A program made the position numbers and the translations under genes. Positions 8,885-17,212 of a DNA stretch of 64,000 nt are shown here, piece by piece. This DNA comes from Modestobacter sp. VKM Ac-2977. GTDB lineage: Bacteria; Actinomycetota; Actinomycetes; Mycobacteriales; Geodermatophilaceae. Positions within the stretch are counted from its first letter, which is position 1. Each line of letters starts with the position of its first letter. The stretch is taken from positions 186,001 to 250,000 of the forward strand of contig NZ_JAPVBQ010000001.1 of the NCBI RefSeq assembly GCF_026968045.1, read 5' to 3'. A model generated the notes under the pieces. The model ran no database searches. It was not told the DNA's origin and worked only from the letters and a program-made list of their open reading frames with translations.

Positions 8885-9002
8885 GCACATCACGGCAGTG
8901 CGCGAGGAAGCCGGTGCGAAGCCGGCGCGGTCCCGCCACTGTGAGCCCCGGCGTCGTCCAGATGCGGGGGCGAGCCAGACACTCCGGCTGCCGTGCTCGA
9001 CG
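8885..9002 (+). ncRNA. Cobalamin (AdoCbl) riboswitch
   Basis: The leader contains GAGGAAGCCGGTGCGAAGCC, then GCGCGGTCCCGCCACTGTGA, which is the conserved core of the Cobalamin class, and 3' GCCAGACACTCCGGCTGCC as the B12-box region. It directly precedes cobN. A hairpin at 9006-9021 (CGGGG, six-base loop, CCCCG) runs into the GAGGGAGG ribosome-binding site at 9021-9028, suggesting translational control. No poly-U terminator is visible. The 5' boundary is approximate. Confidence 0.92.
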
Positions 9003-9035
9003 ACCCGGGGCGCGGACCCCGAGGGAGGCACCGAC

Positions 9036-12000
9036 GTGAGCTCACGCACCTTCACCCTGCTCTCCACCTCCGACACCGACCTGCTGTCGGCCCGAGCCAG
9101 CGACTCGTCGTGGCGGCTGGGCAACCCCTACCGCGCCGGCGACCTCGCCGAGTTCGCCGCCGGTACCGATCTCGTCGTGGTCCGCATCCTGGGGTCCCGC
9201 CGGAAGTACGAGGACATGGTCGCGCCCCTGTTGGGCCTGGGCGTCCCGGTGGTCGTGCTGGGTGGTGAGCAGCTGCCCGACGCCGAGCTGATGGAGCTCT
9301 CGACCGTCCCGATGGGCGTGGCCACCGAGGCGCACGCCTACCTGGCGCAGGGCGGTCCGGACAACATGGTGCAGCTGCACCGCTTCCTGGCCGACACGGT
9401 GCTGCTGGACGGCGAGGGCTTCGACGCCCCGGCCGTGGCGCCCGACTGGGGTCTGCTGGACCACAAGACCACTGCGACCGGTCCGCGGGTCGCCGTCCTC
9501 TACTACCGGGCGCACCACCTGGCCGGGAACACCGCGTTCGTGCACACGCTCTGCGAGGCGATCGAGACCGCCGGCGGGGTGCCGGTGCCGATCTACACCG
9601 CGTCGCTGCGGTCGGTGGAGCCGGAGATGCTCGACGTGCTGCACACCGTCGACGCCATGGTCGTGACCGTCCTGGCGGCCGGCGGCTCCAAGCCGGCCAC
9701 CGCCTCCGCCGGTGGGGACGACGGCGCGTGGGACGTCGGTGAGCTTGCCCGGCTCGACGTGCCGGTGATCCAGGGTCTGGTGCTCGGCACCCCGCGGGCG
9801 ACCTGGGCGGCCAACGACGACGGGCTCTCCCCGCTGGACGTGGGCAACCAGGTCGCCATCCCCGAGTTCGACGGCCGGATCATCAGCGTGCCGTTCTCCT
9901 TCAAGGAGGTCGACGAGGAGGGCCTGACCTCCTACGTGCCCGACCCGGAGCGGGCCGCCCGGGTGGCCGGCACCGCCGTCGCGCACGCCCGGTTGCGGCA
10001 CACCGCACCGGCCGACCGCAAGATCGTGGTGATGCTGTCGGCGTACCCGACCAAGCACGCCCGGATCGGCAACGCGGTCGGCCTGGACACCCCCGCCTCG
10101 GTGGTCCGGCTGCTGGCCGCGATGGCCGGGCAGGGCTACGACATCGGCCCGTTCGACGGCGAGGGTTCGTTGCCCGGCGTCGCGGACCTGGACGGCGACC
10201 GGCTGGTGCACGCCCTGATCGAGGCCGGCGGCCAGGACCCGGACTGGCTGACCGCCGAGCAGCTGTCCGGCAACCCGGTGCGCATCCCGGCCGCGGAGTA
10301 CCGCCGGTTCTTCGACACGCTCCCCGCCGAGCTGACGGACCGGATGGTCGAGCACTGGGGGCCGCCGCCCGGTGAGCTGTTCGTGGACCCGACCGACGAC
10401 TGCATCGTGTTCGCCGCGCTGCGCGCCGGCAACGTCGTGGTGATGGTCCAGCCGCCGCGCGGCTTCGGGGAGAACCCGATCGCGATCTACCACGACCCCG
10501 ACCTGCCGCCGTCGCACCACTACCTGGCCGCCTACCACTGGCTGCGCTCGTCCTTCGGTGCGCACGCGGTCGTGCACGTGGGCAAGCACGGCAACCTGGA
10601 GTGGATGCCCGGCAAGACCGTCGGGCTGTCGGCGTCCTGCGCCCCGGACGCCGCGCTGGGCGACCTGCCGATGGTCTACCCGTTCCTGGTCAACGACCCG
10701 GGTGAGGGCTCGCAGGCCAAGCGCCGCGCGCACGCGGTGCTGGTCGACCACATGGTGCCGCCGATGGCCCGCGCCGACACCTACGGCGACATCGCCCGGC
10801 TGGAGCAGCTGCTCGACGAGCACGCCAACATCGCGGCGATGGACCCGCCCAAGCTGCCCGCCGTCCGGCAGCAGATCTGGACGCTGATCCAGGCCGCCAA
10901 GCTCGACCACGACCTCGGCCTGGACGACCGGCCGCACGACGCCGAGTTCGACGAGATGATCCTGCACGTCGACGGCTGGCTGTGTGCCATCAAGGACAGC
11001 CAGATCCGGGACGGGCTGCACGTCTTCGGCTCCCCGCCGGAGGGCGACGCCCGGGTGGGGCTGGTGCTGGCGATCCTGCGGGCCCGGCAGATCTGGGGCG
11101 GCTCGGTCGCCATGCCCGGCCTGCGCGAGGCGCTCGGCCTGGTCGAGGACGGCTCGGCCGGGCTGCACGAGACCGACGAGGTCGAGGCCCGGGCGCTGGC
11201 CCTGGTCACCGCCATGGAGGCGGCCGGCTGGACCGCCGACGCCGTCGAGCCGACCGTCGCCGAGGTGCTGGGCGGGCCGCACGCCGACGTCAGCCGGGTG
11301 CTCGAGTTCGCGGTCGCCGAGGTCGTGCCGCGGCTGGCGAAGACGACGGACGAGATCGACATGGCCCTGCACGCCCTGGACGGCGGCTACGTGCCCGCCG
11401 GCCCGTCCGGATCGCCGCTGCGCGGGCTGGTCAACGTGCTGCCGACCGGGCGCAACTTCTACTCCGTCGACCCGCGCGCGGTGCCCTCCCGGCTGGCCTG
11501 GGAGACCGGGCAGGGCCTGGCCGAGTCGCTGGTCGAGCGGTACGTCGCCGAGACCGGGGAGCACCCGCGCTCGGTGGGGCTCTCGGTGTGGGGCACCTCG
11601 GCGATGCGCACCTCCGGGGACGACGTCGCCCAGGTGCTGGCGCTGCTCGGCGTCCGGCCGGTCTGGGACGAGGCGTCCCGCCGGGTGACGACGCTGGAGC
11701 CGATCCCGCTCGGTGAGCTGGGCCGGCCGCGGATCGATGTCACGGTGCGCATCTCCGGGTTCTTCCGGGACGCCTTCCCGCACGTGGTGACCATGCTCGA
11801 CGACGCCGTCACCCTGGCCGCGGGGCTGGACGAGACGCCGGAGCAGAACTACGTGAAGGCGCACGTGGACGCCGACGTCGCCGAGCACGGCGACCGCCGG
11901 CGGGCCACCACCCGGGTGTTCGGCTCCAAGCCCGGTGCCTACGGGGCCGGGCTGCTGTCGCTGATCGACAGCCGGGACTGGCGCACCGACGCCGACCTGG

Positions 12001-12653
12001 CCGAGGTCTACGCGGTGTGGGGCGGCTACGCCTACGGCCGGGACCTCGACGGGGTGCAGGCCCGCCCGGACATGGAGACCGCCTACCGGCGGATCGCGGT
12101 GGCGGCGAAGAACATCGACACCCGCGAGCACGACATCGCCGACTCCGACGACTACTTCCAGTACCACGGCGGGATGGTCGCCACGGTGCGCGCGCTGACC
12201 GGCAGCTCACCGAAGGCCTACATCGGCGACTCGACCCGCCCCGAGCACGTGCGCACCCGCTCGCTGGTCGAGGAGACCTCCCGGGTGTTCCGGGCCCGGG
12301 TGGTCAACCCCAAGTGGCTGGCCGCGATGCGCCGGCACGGCTACAAGGGCGCGTTCGAGATGGCGGCCACGGTCGACTACCTGTTCGGCTACGACGCCAC
12401 CACCGGCGTCGTCGCCGACTGGATGTACGAGAAGCTCGCGCAGAGCTACGTGCTCGACCCGGAGAACCGGGCGTTCATGGAGCAGTCGAACCCCTGGGCG
12501 CTGCACGGCATCGCCGAGCGGCTGCTGGAGGCGGTCGACCGCAAGATGTGGGCCGAGCCCGACCCGGCGCTGCTGGCCGAGCTCCAGCAGGCCTACCTGG
12601 ACACCGAGGGCGACCTCGAGGGCGGCGAGACCCCGGCCCAGCAGCCGGTCTGA
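9036..12653 (+). CDS. cobN: Cobaltochelatase large subunit CobN
   Basis: 1205-aa protein of the CobN/BchH family (usual length about 1200-1300). Landmarks are HVGKHGNLEWMPGKTVGLS near the middle and GSKPGAYGAGL and DYLFGYDATTGVVADWMY toward the C-terminus. It inserts Co(II) into hydrogenobyrinic acid a,c-diamide in aerobic B12 synthesis, an ATP-driven reaction that needs two AAA partner subunits not present in this window. The GTG start follows GAGGGAGG by about seven bases and lies just after the riboswitch, ruling out the longer open frame that would start inside the RNA element. Confidence 0.95.
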   Translation: MSSRTFTLLSTSDTDLLSARASDSSWRLGNPYRAGDLAEFAAGTDLVVVRILGSRRKYEDMVAPLLGLGVPVVVLGGEQLPDAELMELSTVPMGVATEAHAYLAQGGPDNMVQLHRFLADTVLLDGEGFDAPAVAPDWGLLDHKTTATGPRVAVLYYRAHHLAGNTAFVHTLCEAIETAGGVPVPIYTASLRSVEPEMLDVLHTVDAMVVTVLAAGGSKPATASAGGDDGAWDVGELARLDVPVIQGLVLGTPRATWAANDDGLSPLDVGNQVAIPEFDGRIISVPFSFKEVDEEGLTSYVPDPERAARVAGTAVAHARLRHTAPADRKIVVMLSAYPTKHARIGNAVGLDTPASVVRLLAAMAGQGYDIGPFDGEGSLPGVADLDGDRLVHALIEAGGQDPDWLTAEQLSGNPVRIPAAEYRRFFDTLPAELTDRMVEHWGPPPGELFVDPTDDCIVFAALRAGNVVVMVQPPRGFGENPIAIYHDPDLPPSHHYLAAYHWLRSSFGAHAVVHVGKHGNLEWMPGKTVGLSASCAPDAALGDLPMVYPFLVNDPGEGSQAKRRAHAVLVDHMVPPMARADTYGDIARLEQLLDEHANIAAMDPPKLPAVRQQIWTLIQAAKLDHDLGLDDRPHDAEFDEMILHVDGWLCAIKDSQIRDGLHVFGSPPEGDARVGLVLAILRARQIWGGSVAMPGLREALGLVEDGSAGLHETDEVEARALALVTAMEAAGWTADAVEPTVAEVLGGPHADVSRVLEFAVAEVVPRLAKTTDEIDMALHALDGGYVPAGPSGSPLRGLVNVLPTGRNFYSVDPRAVPSRLAWETGQGLAESLVERYVAETGEHPRSVGLSVWGTSAMRTSGDDVAQVLALLGVRPVWDEASRRVTTLEPIPLGELGRPRIDVTVRISGFFRDAFPHVVTMLDDAVTLAAGLDETPEQNYVKAHVDADVAEHGDRRRATTRVFGSKPGAYGAGLLSLIDSRDWRTDADLAEVYAVWGGYAYGRDLDGVQARPDMETAYRRIAVAAKNIDTREHDIADSDDYFQYHGGMVATVRALTGSSPKAYIGDSTRPEHVRTRSLVEETSRVFRARVVNPKWLAAMRRHGYKGAFEMAATVDYLFGYDATTGVVADWMYEKLAQSYVLDPENRAFMEQSNPWALHGIAERLLEAVDRKMWAEPDPALLAELQQAYLDTEGDLEGGETPAQQPV

Positions 12654-12658
12654 GCCCG

Positions 12659-12690
12659 GGTGGGGCCAAAGTCGCGACTTTGGCCCCACC
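12659..12690. repeat. Perfect 32-bp palindrome, probable terminator/intergenic repeat
   Basis: The left arm GGTGGGGCCAAAGTCG is followed directly by its exact reverse complement. It begins six bases after the cobN stop and has no T-tract. It could fold as a long hairpin to end transcription on either strand, or belong to a family of short genomic palindromes. A second, different perfect palindrome is at 63857-63880. Confidence 0.7.
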
Positions 12691-12732
12691 GGGGAGCGAT
12701 GAGTCCGTCGGTGTCCGGCGGTCTACTGGTGC

Positions 12733-13812
12733 ATGGCGACGACTCTGCTGGCGATCGGCACGCGCAAGGGGCTCTGGCTCGCGACGAGTGAGGACCGGCG
12801 CAGCTGGTCGCTCTCCGCACCGCACTTCCTGATGACCGAGGTGCCGAGCATCGGCATCGACACCCGCGACGGGCGCACCCGGCTGATGGTCGGGGTGCGG
12901 TCGGAGCACTTCGGCCCGACGGTCCTCCACTCCGACGACCTGGGCGCGACCTGGGACGAACCGGCCGGCGGCGCGATCCGCTTCCCGGCCGACACCGGGG
13001 CCGCCGTCGAGCGGATCTGGCAGCTGCGCCCGGACTCCGCCGACCGGCCGGGGGTGGTCTGGGCCGGCTGCGAGCCGATCTCGGTCTGGCGCTCGGACGA
13101 CGGCGGTGAGCACTTCGAGCTGTGCCGCGGGCTGTGGGACCACCCGCACCGCAGCGAGTGGGGCGCGGGCTACGGCGGGGCGGCGGCGCACTCCGTCGTC
13201 CCGGGGCCCGACGGCACGGTGCACGTGGCGATGAGCACCGGCGGCGTCTACCGGACGCGGGACGGCGGGGCCTCCTGGCAGCCGCGCAACTCCGGCATCT
13301 CGGCGTACTTCATGCCCGGTCCGGCGCCGGAGTTCGGGCAGTGCGTGCACAAGATCGCCCGGGACGCGGCCGACCCACGGAGGCTGTACGCGCAGAACCA
13401 CCACGGCGTGTACCGATCGGACGACGACGGCGACTCGTGGACGTCGATCGCCGACGGACTGCCCGCCGACTTCGGCTTCGTGATGCTCGCCGACCCGCGC
13501 CGCGGCGGGCGGATCTGGGTGGTCCCGCTGGTCGCTGACGGCGAGCGGATCCCGCCGGACGGCGAGCTGGCCGTGCACCGCAGCGACGACGCCGGCTCCA
13601 GCTGGCGCCGCCTCGACGCCGGGCTGCCCACGCACGAGTACAACGCGGTGCTGCGCGACGCCGCCTGCGTGGACGCCGGCGACCCGGTGGGCGTCTACGT
13701 CGGCACCCGCGGGGGCGAGGTGTACGCCAGCGCCGACGAGGGGGAGTCGTTCAGCACGGTCACCTCCCACCTGCCCGACGTGCTGTGCGTGCGGGCGGCG
13801 GTGCTGCCGTGA
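12733..13812 (+). CDS. BNR/Asp-box repeat protein (sialidase-like beta-propeller), exo-sialidase annotated family
   Basis: 359-aa protein with at least five Asp-box motifs: SDDLGATW, SDDGGEHF, TRDGGASW, SDDDGDSW and SDDAGSSW. This predicts a beta-propeller like VPS10/sialidase-type repeat proteins. There is no signal peptide, so it appears cytoplasmic, and no sialidase catalytic set is evident. It is coupled by a four-base overlap to a MoaD/ThiS-like gene. Function unknown. Confidence 0.8.
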   Translation: MATTLLAIGTRKGLWLATSEDRRSWSLSAPHFLMTEVPSIGIDTRDGRTRLMVGVRSEHFGPTVLHSDDLGATWDEPAGGAIRFPADTGAAVERIWQLRPDSADRPGVVWAGCEPISVWRSDDGGEHFELCRGLWDHPHRSEWGAGYGGAAAHSVVPGPDGTVHVAMSTGGVYRTRDGGASWQPRNSGISAYFMPGPAPEFGQCVHKIARDAADPRRLYAQNHHGVYRSDDDGDSWTSIADGLPADFGFVMLADPRRGGRIWVVPLVADGERIPPDGELAVHRSDDAGSSWRRLDAGLPTHEYNAVLRDAACVDAGDPVGVYVGTRGGEVYASADEGESFSTVTSHLPDVLCVRAAVLP

Positions 13813-14093
13813 CCGTCCGGGTGCTGCTGCCGCGGTTGCTGGCCGACACCACCGGCGGCCGGACGTCGATGTCGCTGGACCTGCCCGAGCCCGCCACCGT
13901 CCGTGCCCTGCTCGACGTGCTGGCCACCGAGCACCCGGTGTTCGACCGGCGGGTGCGGGACGAGACCGGGGCGCTGCGCCGGCACGTCAACGTCTACGTC
14001 GACGGCGAGGAGGTCCGCCGGCTCTCCGGTCTGGTCACCCCGGTGCCGGCCGGCGCGGAGGTGATGGTCGTCCAGTCCGTGGCAGGTGGCTGA
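13809..14093 (+). CDS. MoaD/ThiS-family ubiquitin-like protein
   Basis: 94-aa beta-grasp protein ending in Gly-Gly (VMVVQSVAGG), the feature that becomes adenylated and thiocarboxylated in MoaD and ThiS. HVNVYVDGEEVR near residue 65 is typical of MoaD-like proteins. The GTG start overlaps the stop of the BNR-repeat gene. No moaE, thiG or E1-like activating gene is adjacent, so it may serve a separate sulfur-carrier or conjugation role rather than molybdopterin or thiamine synthesis. Confidence 0.8.
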   Translation: MTVRVLLPRLLADTTGGRTSMSLDLPEPATVRALLDVLATEHPVFDRRVRDETGALRRHVNVYVDGEEVRRLSGLVTPVPAGAEVMVVQSVAGG

Positions 14094-14162
14094 CCGCGAC
14101 GACGCGCCGCGATCCGGCTGGCCAGCAGGTTACGAGTTGATGACGGCGGTCACACCTCCTCC

Positions 14163-14366
14163 ATGAGCATCCTCGGCAGGTTGATGGGCACGGCAGGGAA
14201 CACCGCGGCACGGAGCGCGCGTGGCGGGCGCTCGGCCACCCGGGGCACCGCCGGTCGGCGCCGGACCGGGACCGCCGGAGGTGGGATGCGGCGCGGCCGG
14301 GCCGCCTCGCCCGCTGCCTCCGGCGGCCTGAGCCGGGTCCTCGGCTCGCTCACCCGTCGACGGTGA
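14163..14366 (+). CDS. Small very basic protein, doubtful
   Basis: A possible 67-aa product beginning MSILGRLMGTAGNTAARSAR and ending SRVLGSLTRRR, strongly Arg/Gly/Ala-rich. No Shine-Dalgarno sequence precedes it and the opposite strand is also open, so coding is uncertain. It lies alone between the MoaD-like gene and the convergent cobS. If real it could be a nucleic-acid-binding peptide. Confidence 0.3.
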   Translation: MSILGRLMGTAGNTAARSARGGRSATRGTAGRRRTGTAGGGMRRGRAASPAASGGLSRVLGSLTRRR

Positions 14367-14372
14367 CCGCGC

Positions 14373-15167
14373 TCAGCTGAGCAGGACGGCGGCGGTGAGC
14401 AGGGTGACCGCCGCCGTCACCTCGCCCATGGCGCCCATGACGTCGCCGTTCACGCCACCCAGCCGGGCCCGGGCCCGGGAGAACAGGGCCTCCGACGACC
14501 CCAGCCCGGCGGCGACGGCGGCGACCAGCCCGAGGGCGGCGACCAGGCCGTCCTGAGCGACGAGCAGCGCACCTGCGGCGGCGACCGCGGCGGTGACCAG
14601 CGCCGCACCGGCCAGCCAGCCCCGGGACACCGTGCCGGCCACCGCCTGGCCCAGCGACGAGCCCTGCGCGATCGGCACCCCGGGCAGGCCGGTGCGGGCC
14701 ATCGCCACCCGGGCGGTGACCGTGGCTGCCGGCAGCGCGAGCCAGCCGCCGTCCACGGTGAGCAGCTGAGCCAGGCAGGCGACCTGCAGCAGCAGGGTGA
14801 GCACCAGGGTGACGACGCCGAAGGGGCCGACGTCGCCGGCGCGCATCACCGCCAGCGCCTTCTCCCGGCCGCGCAGCGGGCCCAGTCCGTCGGCGGTGTC
14901 CGCCAGCCCGTCCAGGTGCAGCCCGCGGGTGAGCGCGGCCAGCGAGGCGACAGCGAGCACCGCACCGACCAGCGGGCTGACCGTGCGGTCGGCGGCCCAG
15001 GCGACCGCGGCCGCCGCGCCCCCCAGCACCAGCCCGACCAGCGGCGCCCAGGGCAGCACCCCGCGGGCCGAGGCGGCGGCCGGCACCCGCAGGCTGGTCA
15101 GAAGCGCGAACGACTCCGCCGGCCCGGTCCAGGGGCGGCGGGTCGCCGGCTGGTCCGGGGAGCTCAT
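14373..15167 (-). CDS. cobS: Adenosylcobinamide-GDP ribazoletransferase
   Basis: 264-aa membrane protein with several hydrophobic segments. The motif TRGLHLDGLADTADGLG near residue 75 carries the Asp-rich site of the CobS/CobV family, and GVNGDVMGAMGE near the C-terminus matches the family GDxLG-type motif. It joins alpha-ribazole to adenosylcobinamide-GDP, the last step of nucleotide-loop assembly. The ATG start overlaps the cobU stop (ATGA), in operon with cobU and a CobC-like phosphatase. Confidence 0.92.
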   Translation of the reverse strand: MSSPDQPATRRPWTGPAESFALLTSLRVPAAASARGVLPWAPLVGLVLGGAAAAVAWAADRTVSPLVGAVLAVASLAALTRGLHLDGLADTADGLGPLRGREKALAVMRAGDVGPFGVVTLVLTLLLQVACLAQLLTVDGGWLALPAATVTARVAMARTGLPGVPIAQGSSLGQAVAGTVSRGWLAGAALVTAAVAAAGALLVAQDGLVAALGLVAAVAAGLGSSEALFSRARARLGGVNGDVMGAMGEVTAAVTLLTAAVLLS

Positions 15168-15727
15168 CGCAACCGCTGGGGCAGCCCGGCGACCACGAAC
15201 CACACCTCGTCGGCGGTCGAGGCCAGCCGCTGGTTGACCGTGCCCAGCGTGTCCCGGAAGAGCCGACCGGCGCGGGTCTCGGGCACCACGCCCAGCCCCA
15301 CCTCGTCGCTGACCGCGACCACGTGCGCCGGCGTCATCACCCAGTTGTCGACCAGTGCATCGCAGCGCTGGTCCAGCCGGTCGCGGGCCGCGGCGGCGTC
15401 CGCGGGGGAGCCCGCGGCGTGCGCCCCGGTCGTGTCGACGGCGTCCCAGATGCCGGTCTCGTCCATCAGCGCGGCCACCCAGGTGGTGACGCTGTCGACC
15501 AGCACCGCCCCCCGGCGCAGCAGCTCCGACGGCGCCGTCGTCTCCACCGTCGTCCACCCGGCCGGGCGGCGGGCGCGGTGGGCGGCGACCCGGGCCGACC
15601 ACTCGGCGTCGGCCTCGTCGACGACGGAGGTGGCGAGGTAGGTGACCTCGTCCCAGCCGGCCAGCAGCTGCTCGGCGTGCGCGGACTTGCCCGACCGGGA
15701 GCCGCCGAGCACGAGCACCCTGGTCAC
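15164..15727 (-). CDS. cobU: Adenosylcobinamide kinase / guanylyltransferase
   Basis: 187-aa P-loop enzyme. The Walker A motif LGGSRSGKS is at the N-terminus, and AVSDEVGLGVVPETRAGRLF is the conserved CobU/CobP C-terminal block. It phosphorylates adenosylcobinamide and adds GMP. The GTG start overlaps the upstream phosphatase stop (GTGA). A much longer same-frame open region extends upstream but is an artefact of high GC. Confidence 0.93.
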   Translation of the reverse strand: MTRVLVLGGSRSGKSAHAEQLLAGWDEVTYLATSVVDEADAEWSARVAAHRARRPAGWTTVETTAPSELLRRGAVLVDSVTTWVAALMDETGIWDAVDTTGAHAAGSPADAAAARDRLDQRCDALVDNWVMTPAHVVAVSDEVGLGVVPETRAGRLFRDTLGTVNQRLASTADEVWFVVAGLPQRLR

Positions 15728-16287
15728 GTCAGCACCAGCTTCGTGACCGTGCCGTTGTGCGGGGTGACCCCCGGCAGCTGGTCCGGCCCGAGACCGGCCA
15801 CCACTGCCTGGGCGGCCCGGATGGTGTCGCCGTGGGTGACCAGGGCGACGACTGAGGCCGGCGGGTCGGCGCGCAGCCGGTCGAGGTAGCCGGCGACCCG
15901 GGAGTGCAGCTGGGCGAGGCTCTCCCCGCCCTCGGCCGCCCAGTGCGGGTCGGTCCAGTCGACGACGTCCCAGAGGTCGCGGGAGGGCCGCCCCTCGAGC
16001 ACGCCGTAGCCCTGTTCGCGCAGTGCCGGGGTGGTGGTGAGCGGCAGCCCGGTGGCCGCGGCGCAGTGCTCGGCGGTCTGCACGGCGCGGTGCAGGTCGC
16101 TGGAGACGAGCGCGCCGGGGCCACCGCCGTCCCTGGTGAGCGCGGCGAGCTCGGCCGCGGCCTGCGCCGCCTGCTGGTGGCCGAGCTCGGTCAGCGGCAC
16201 ATGGGCGGTCTGCCCCTGCATCAGTCCGGCGGCGTTCCACTCGCTCTGACCGTGCCGGACGAGGAGCAGGGTCAGGGGAGCGGCCAT
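15724..16287 (-). CDS. Histidine phosphatase family protein, CobC-like (alpha-ribazole phosphatase candidate)
   Basis: 187-aa phosphoglycerate-mutase-fold enzyme with the catalytic LLVRHGQSEWN motif at the N-terminus, SSDLHRAVQTAE, and VTHGDT near residue 150. Its position at the head of the cobU-cobS operon suggests removal of phosphate from alpha-ribazole phosphate. The family is broad, so other phosphate esters are possible. The ATG start is near the divergent gene at 16364, leaving a short shared promoter region. Confidence 0.8.
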   Translation of the reverse strand: MAAPLTLLLVRHGQSEWNAAGLMQGQTAHVPLTELGHQQAAQAAAELAALTRDGGGPGALVSSDLHRAVQTAEHCAAATGLPLTTTPALREQGYGVLEGRPSRDLWDVVDWTDPHWAAEGGESLAQLHSRVAGYLDRLRADPPASVVALVTHGDTIRAAQAVVAGLGPDQLPGVTPHNGTVTKLVLT

Positions 16288-16363
16288 GGTGGTTGGGAGC
16301 GTAGGCGCCGGGTCGCGGAGGGCGGCGGGAGACCTGCCGCCCCGGACTCGTACCGTCGCAGCC

Positions 16364-17161
16364 GTGACGATCCCGCTGCGCCCCGGCGCCGGCCGGGCCC
16401 CCCGGCCCGCCGCGCGACCGACCGGCCCCGACCCGCTCGCCCCGCTGCTGGAGCTGCCCGGCGTCGCCGCGGCGGCCGAGGACGCACGCGCCGCGGTGGA
16501 CCGGCTGCTCGGCCACAAGGTGCTCCGCCGCGAGTCCGCCGGGGTCAGCGCGGAGTCGGCGCTGCGCGGTGCCCGGGCGTCGGCCGCGCTGGAGGGCGTG
16601 GACCGGCCGCTGGCGGACCTGCGGGCGGGTGAGGTCACCGACCCGGTCGTCCAGGGTGCGCTGCGGGTCTCGGTGGGCCTCGGCTCGATGGTGGAGACCT
16701 GGGAGCGGGCACCCGGTCAGGTGCTCGCCCGGCTGCACGTCCTCGCCGCCACCGACCTCGCCGAGCCGGCCGACCTGGGCCGGCCCAACGGCGCGGCCGG
16801 TCCGCGGTTGGGTGGGCTCTTCTCCCTGATCACCGGTGCGACCACCGTCCCGGCCGTGGTGGTGGCCGGGGTCGTGCACGGCGAGCTGGCCGCGCTCGCC
16901 CCCTTCGGGGTGCAGGACGGGGTGGTCGCCCGCGCCGCTGCCCGGCTGGTCATCATCAGCCGGGGCCTGGACCGCAAGGCGGTCTCCGTGCCCGAGGTCG
17001 GGTTCGCCGAGCTCGGCCGGGACGCCTACGCGGCCGCGCTGGCGGGCTACCGGACCGGCGGCCCGGCGGGGGTGGCCGGCTGGCTCGTGCACTGCTGCCG
17101 CGCCACCGAGCACGGCGCCACCGAGGGCCTGGCGATCTGCGAGAGCCTGCTCCGCGGCTGA
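16364..17161 (+). CDS. Conserved actinobacterial protein with degenerate Fic-like motif (Rv3662c-type)
   Basis: 265-aa protein. VHGELAALAPFGVQDGVVAR followed by AAARLVIISRGLD aligns by eye with the Fic core HxxFxxIHPFxDGNGRxxR, but the catalytic His is replaced by Ala and the GNG part is altered. Homologues are often annotated only as oxidoreductase or hypothetical. From memory it corresponds to Rv3662c, which sits next to the same HAD and Ssd genes in Mycobacterium. GTG start chosen because a TACCGT -10-like box lies just upstream and the preceding in-frame region overlaps the divergent phosphatase. Confidence 0.7.
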   Translation: MTIPLRPGAGRAPRPAARPTGPDPLAPLLELPGVAAAAEDARAAVDRLLGHKVLRRESAGVSAESALRGARASAALEGVDRPLADLRAGEVTDPVVQGALRVSVGLGSMVETWERAPGQVLARLHVLAATDLAEPADLGRPNGAAGPRLGGLFSLITGATTVPAVVVAGVVHGELAALAPFGVQDGVVARAAARLVIISRGLDRKAVSVPEVGFAELGRDAYAAALAGYRTGGPAGVAGWLVHCCRATEHGATEGLAICESLLRG

Positions 17162-17212
17162 GCGCGACAGCGCCGTCCTGCGGCTCCGCTGCAGCGCGAC
17201 CAGACTGGGCGG

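Noticed and set aside
14150-14353. 67-aa minus-strand frame opposite the small basic protein
   Set aside because: No start signals or family; a shadow of a doubtful gene.
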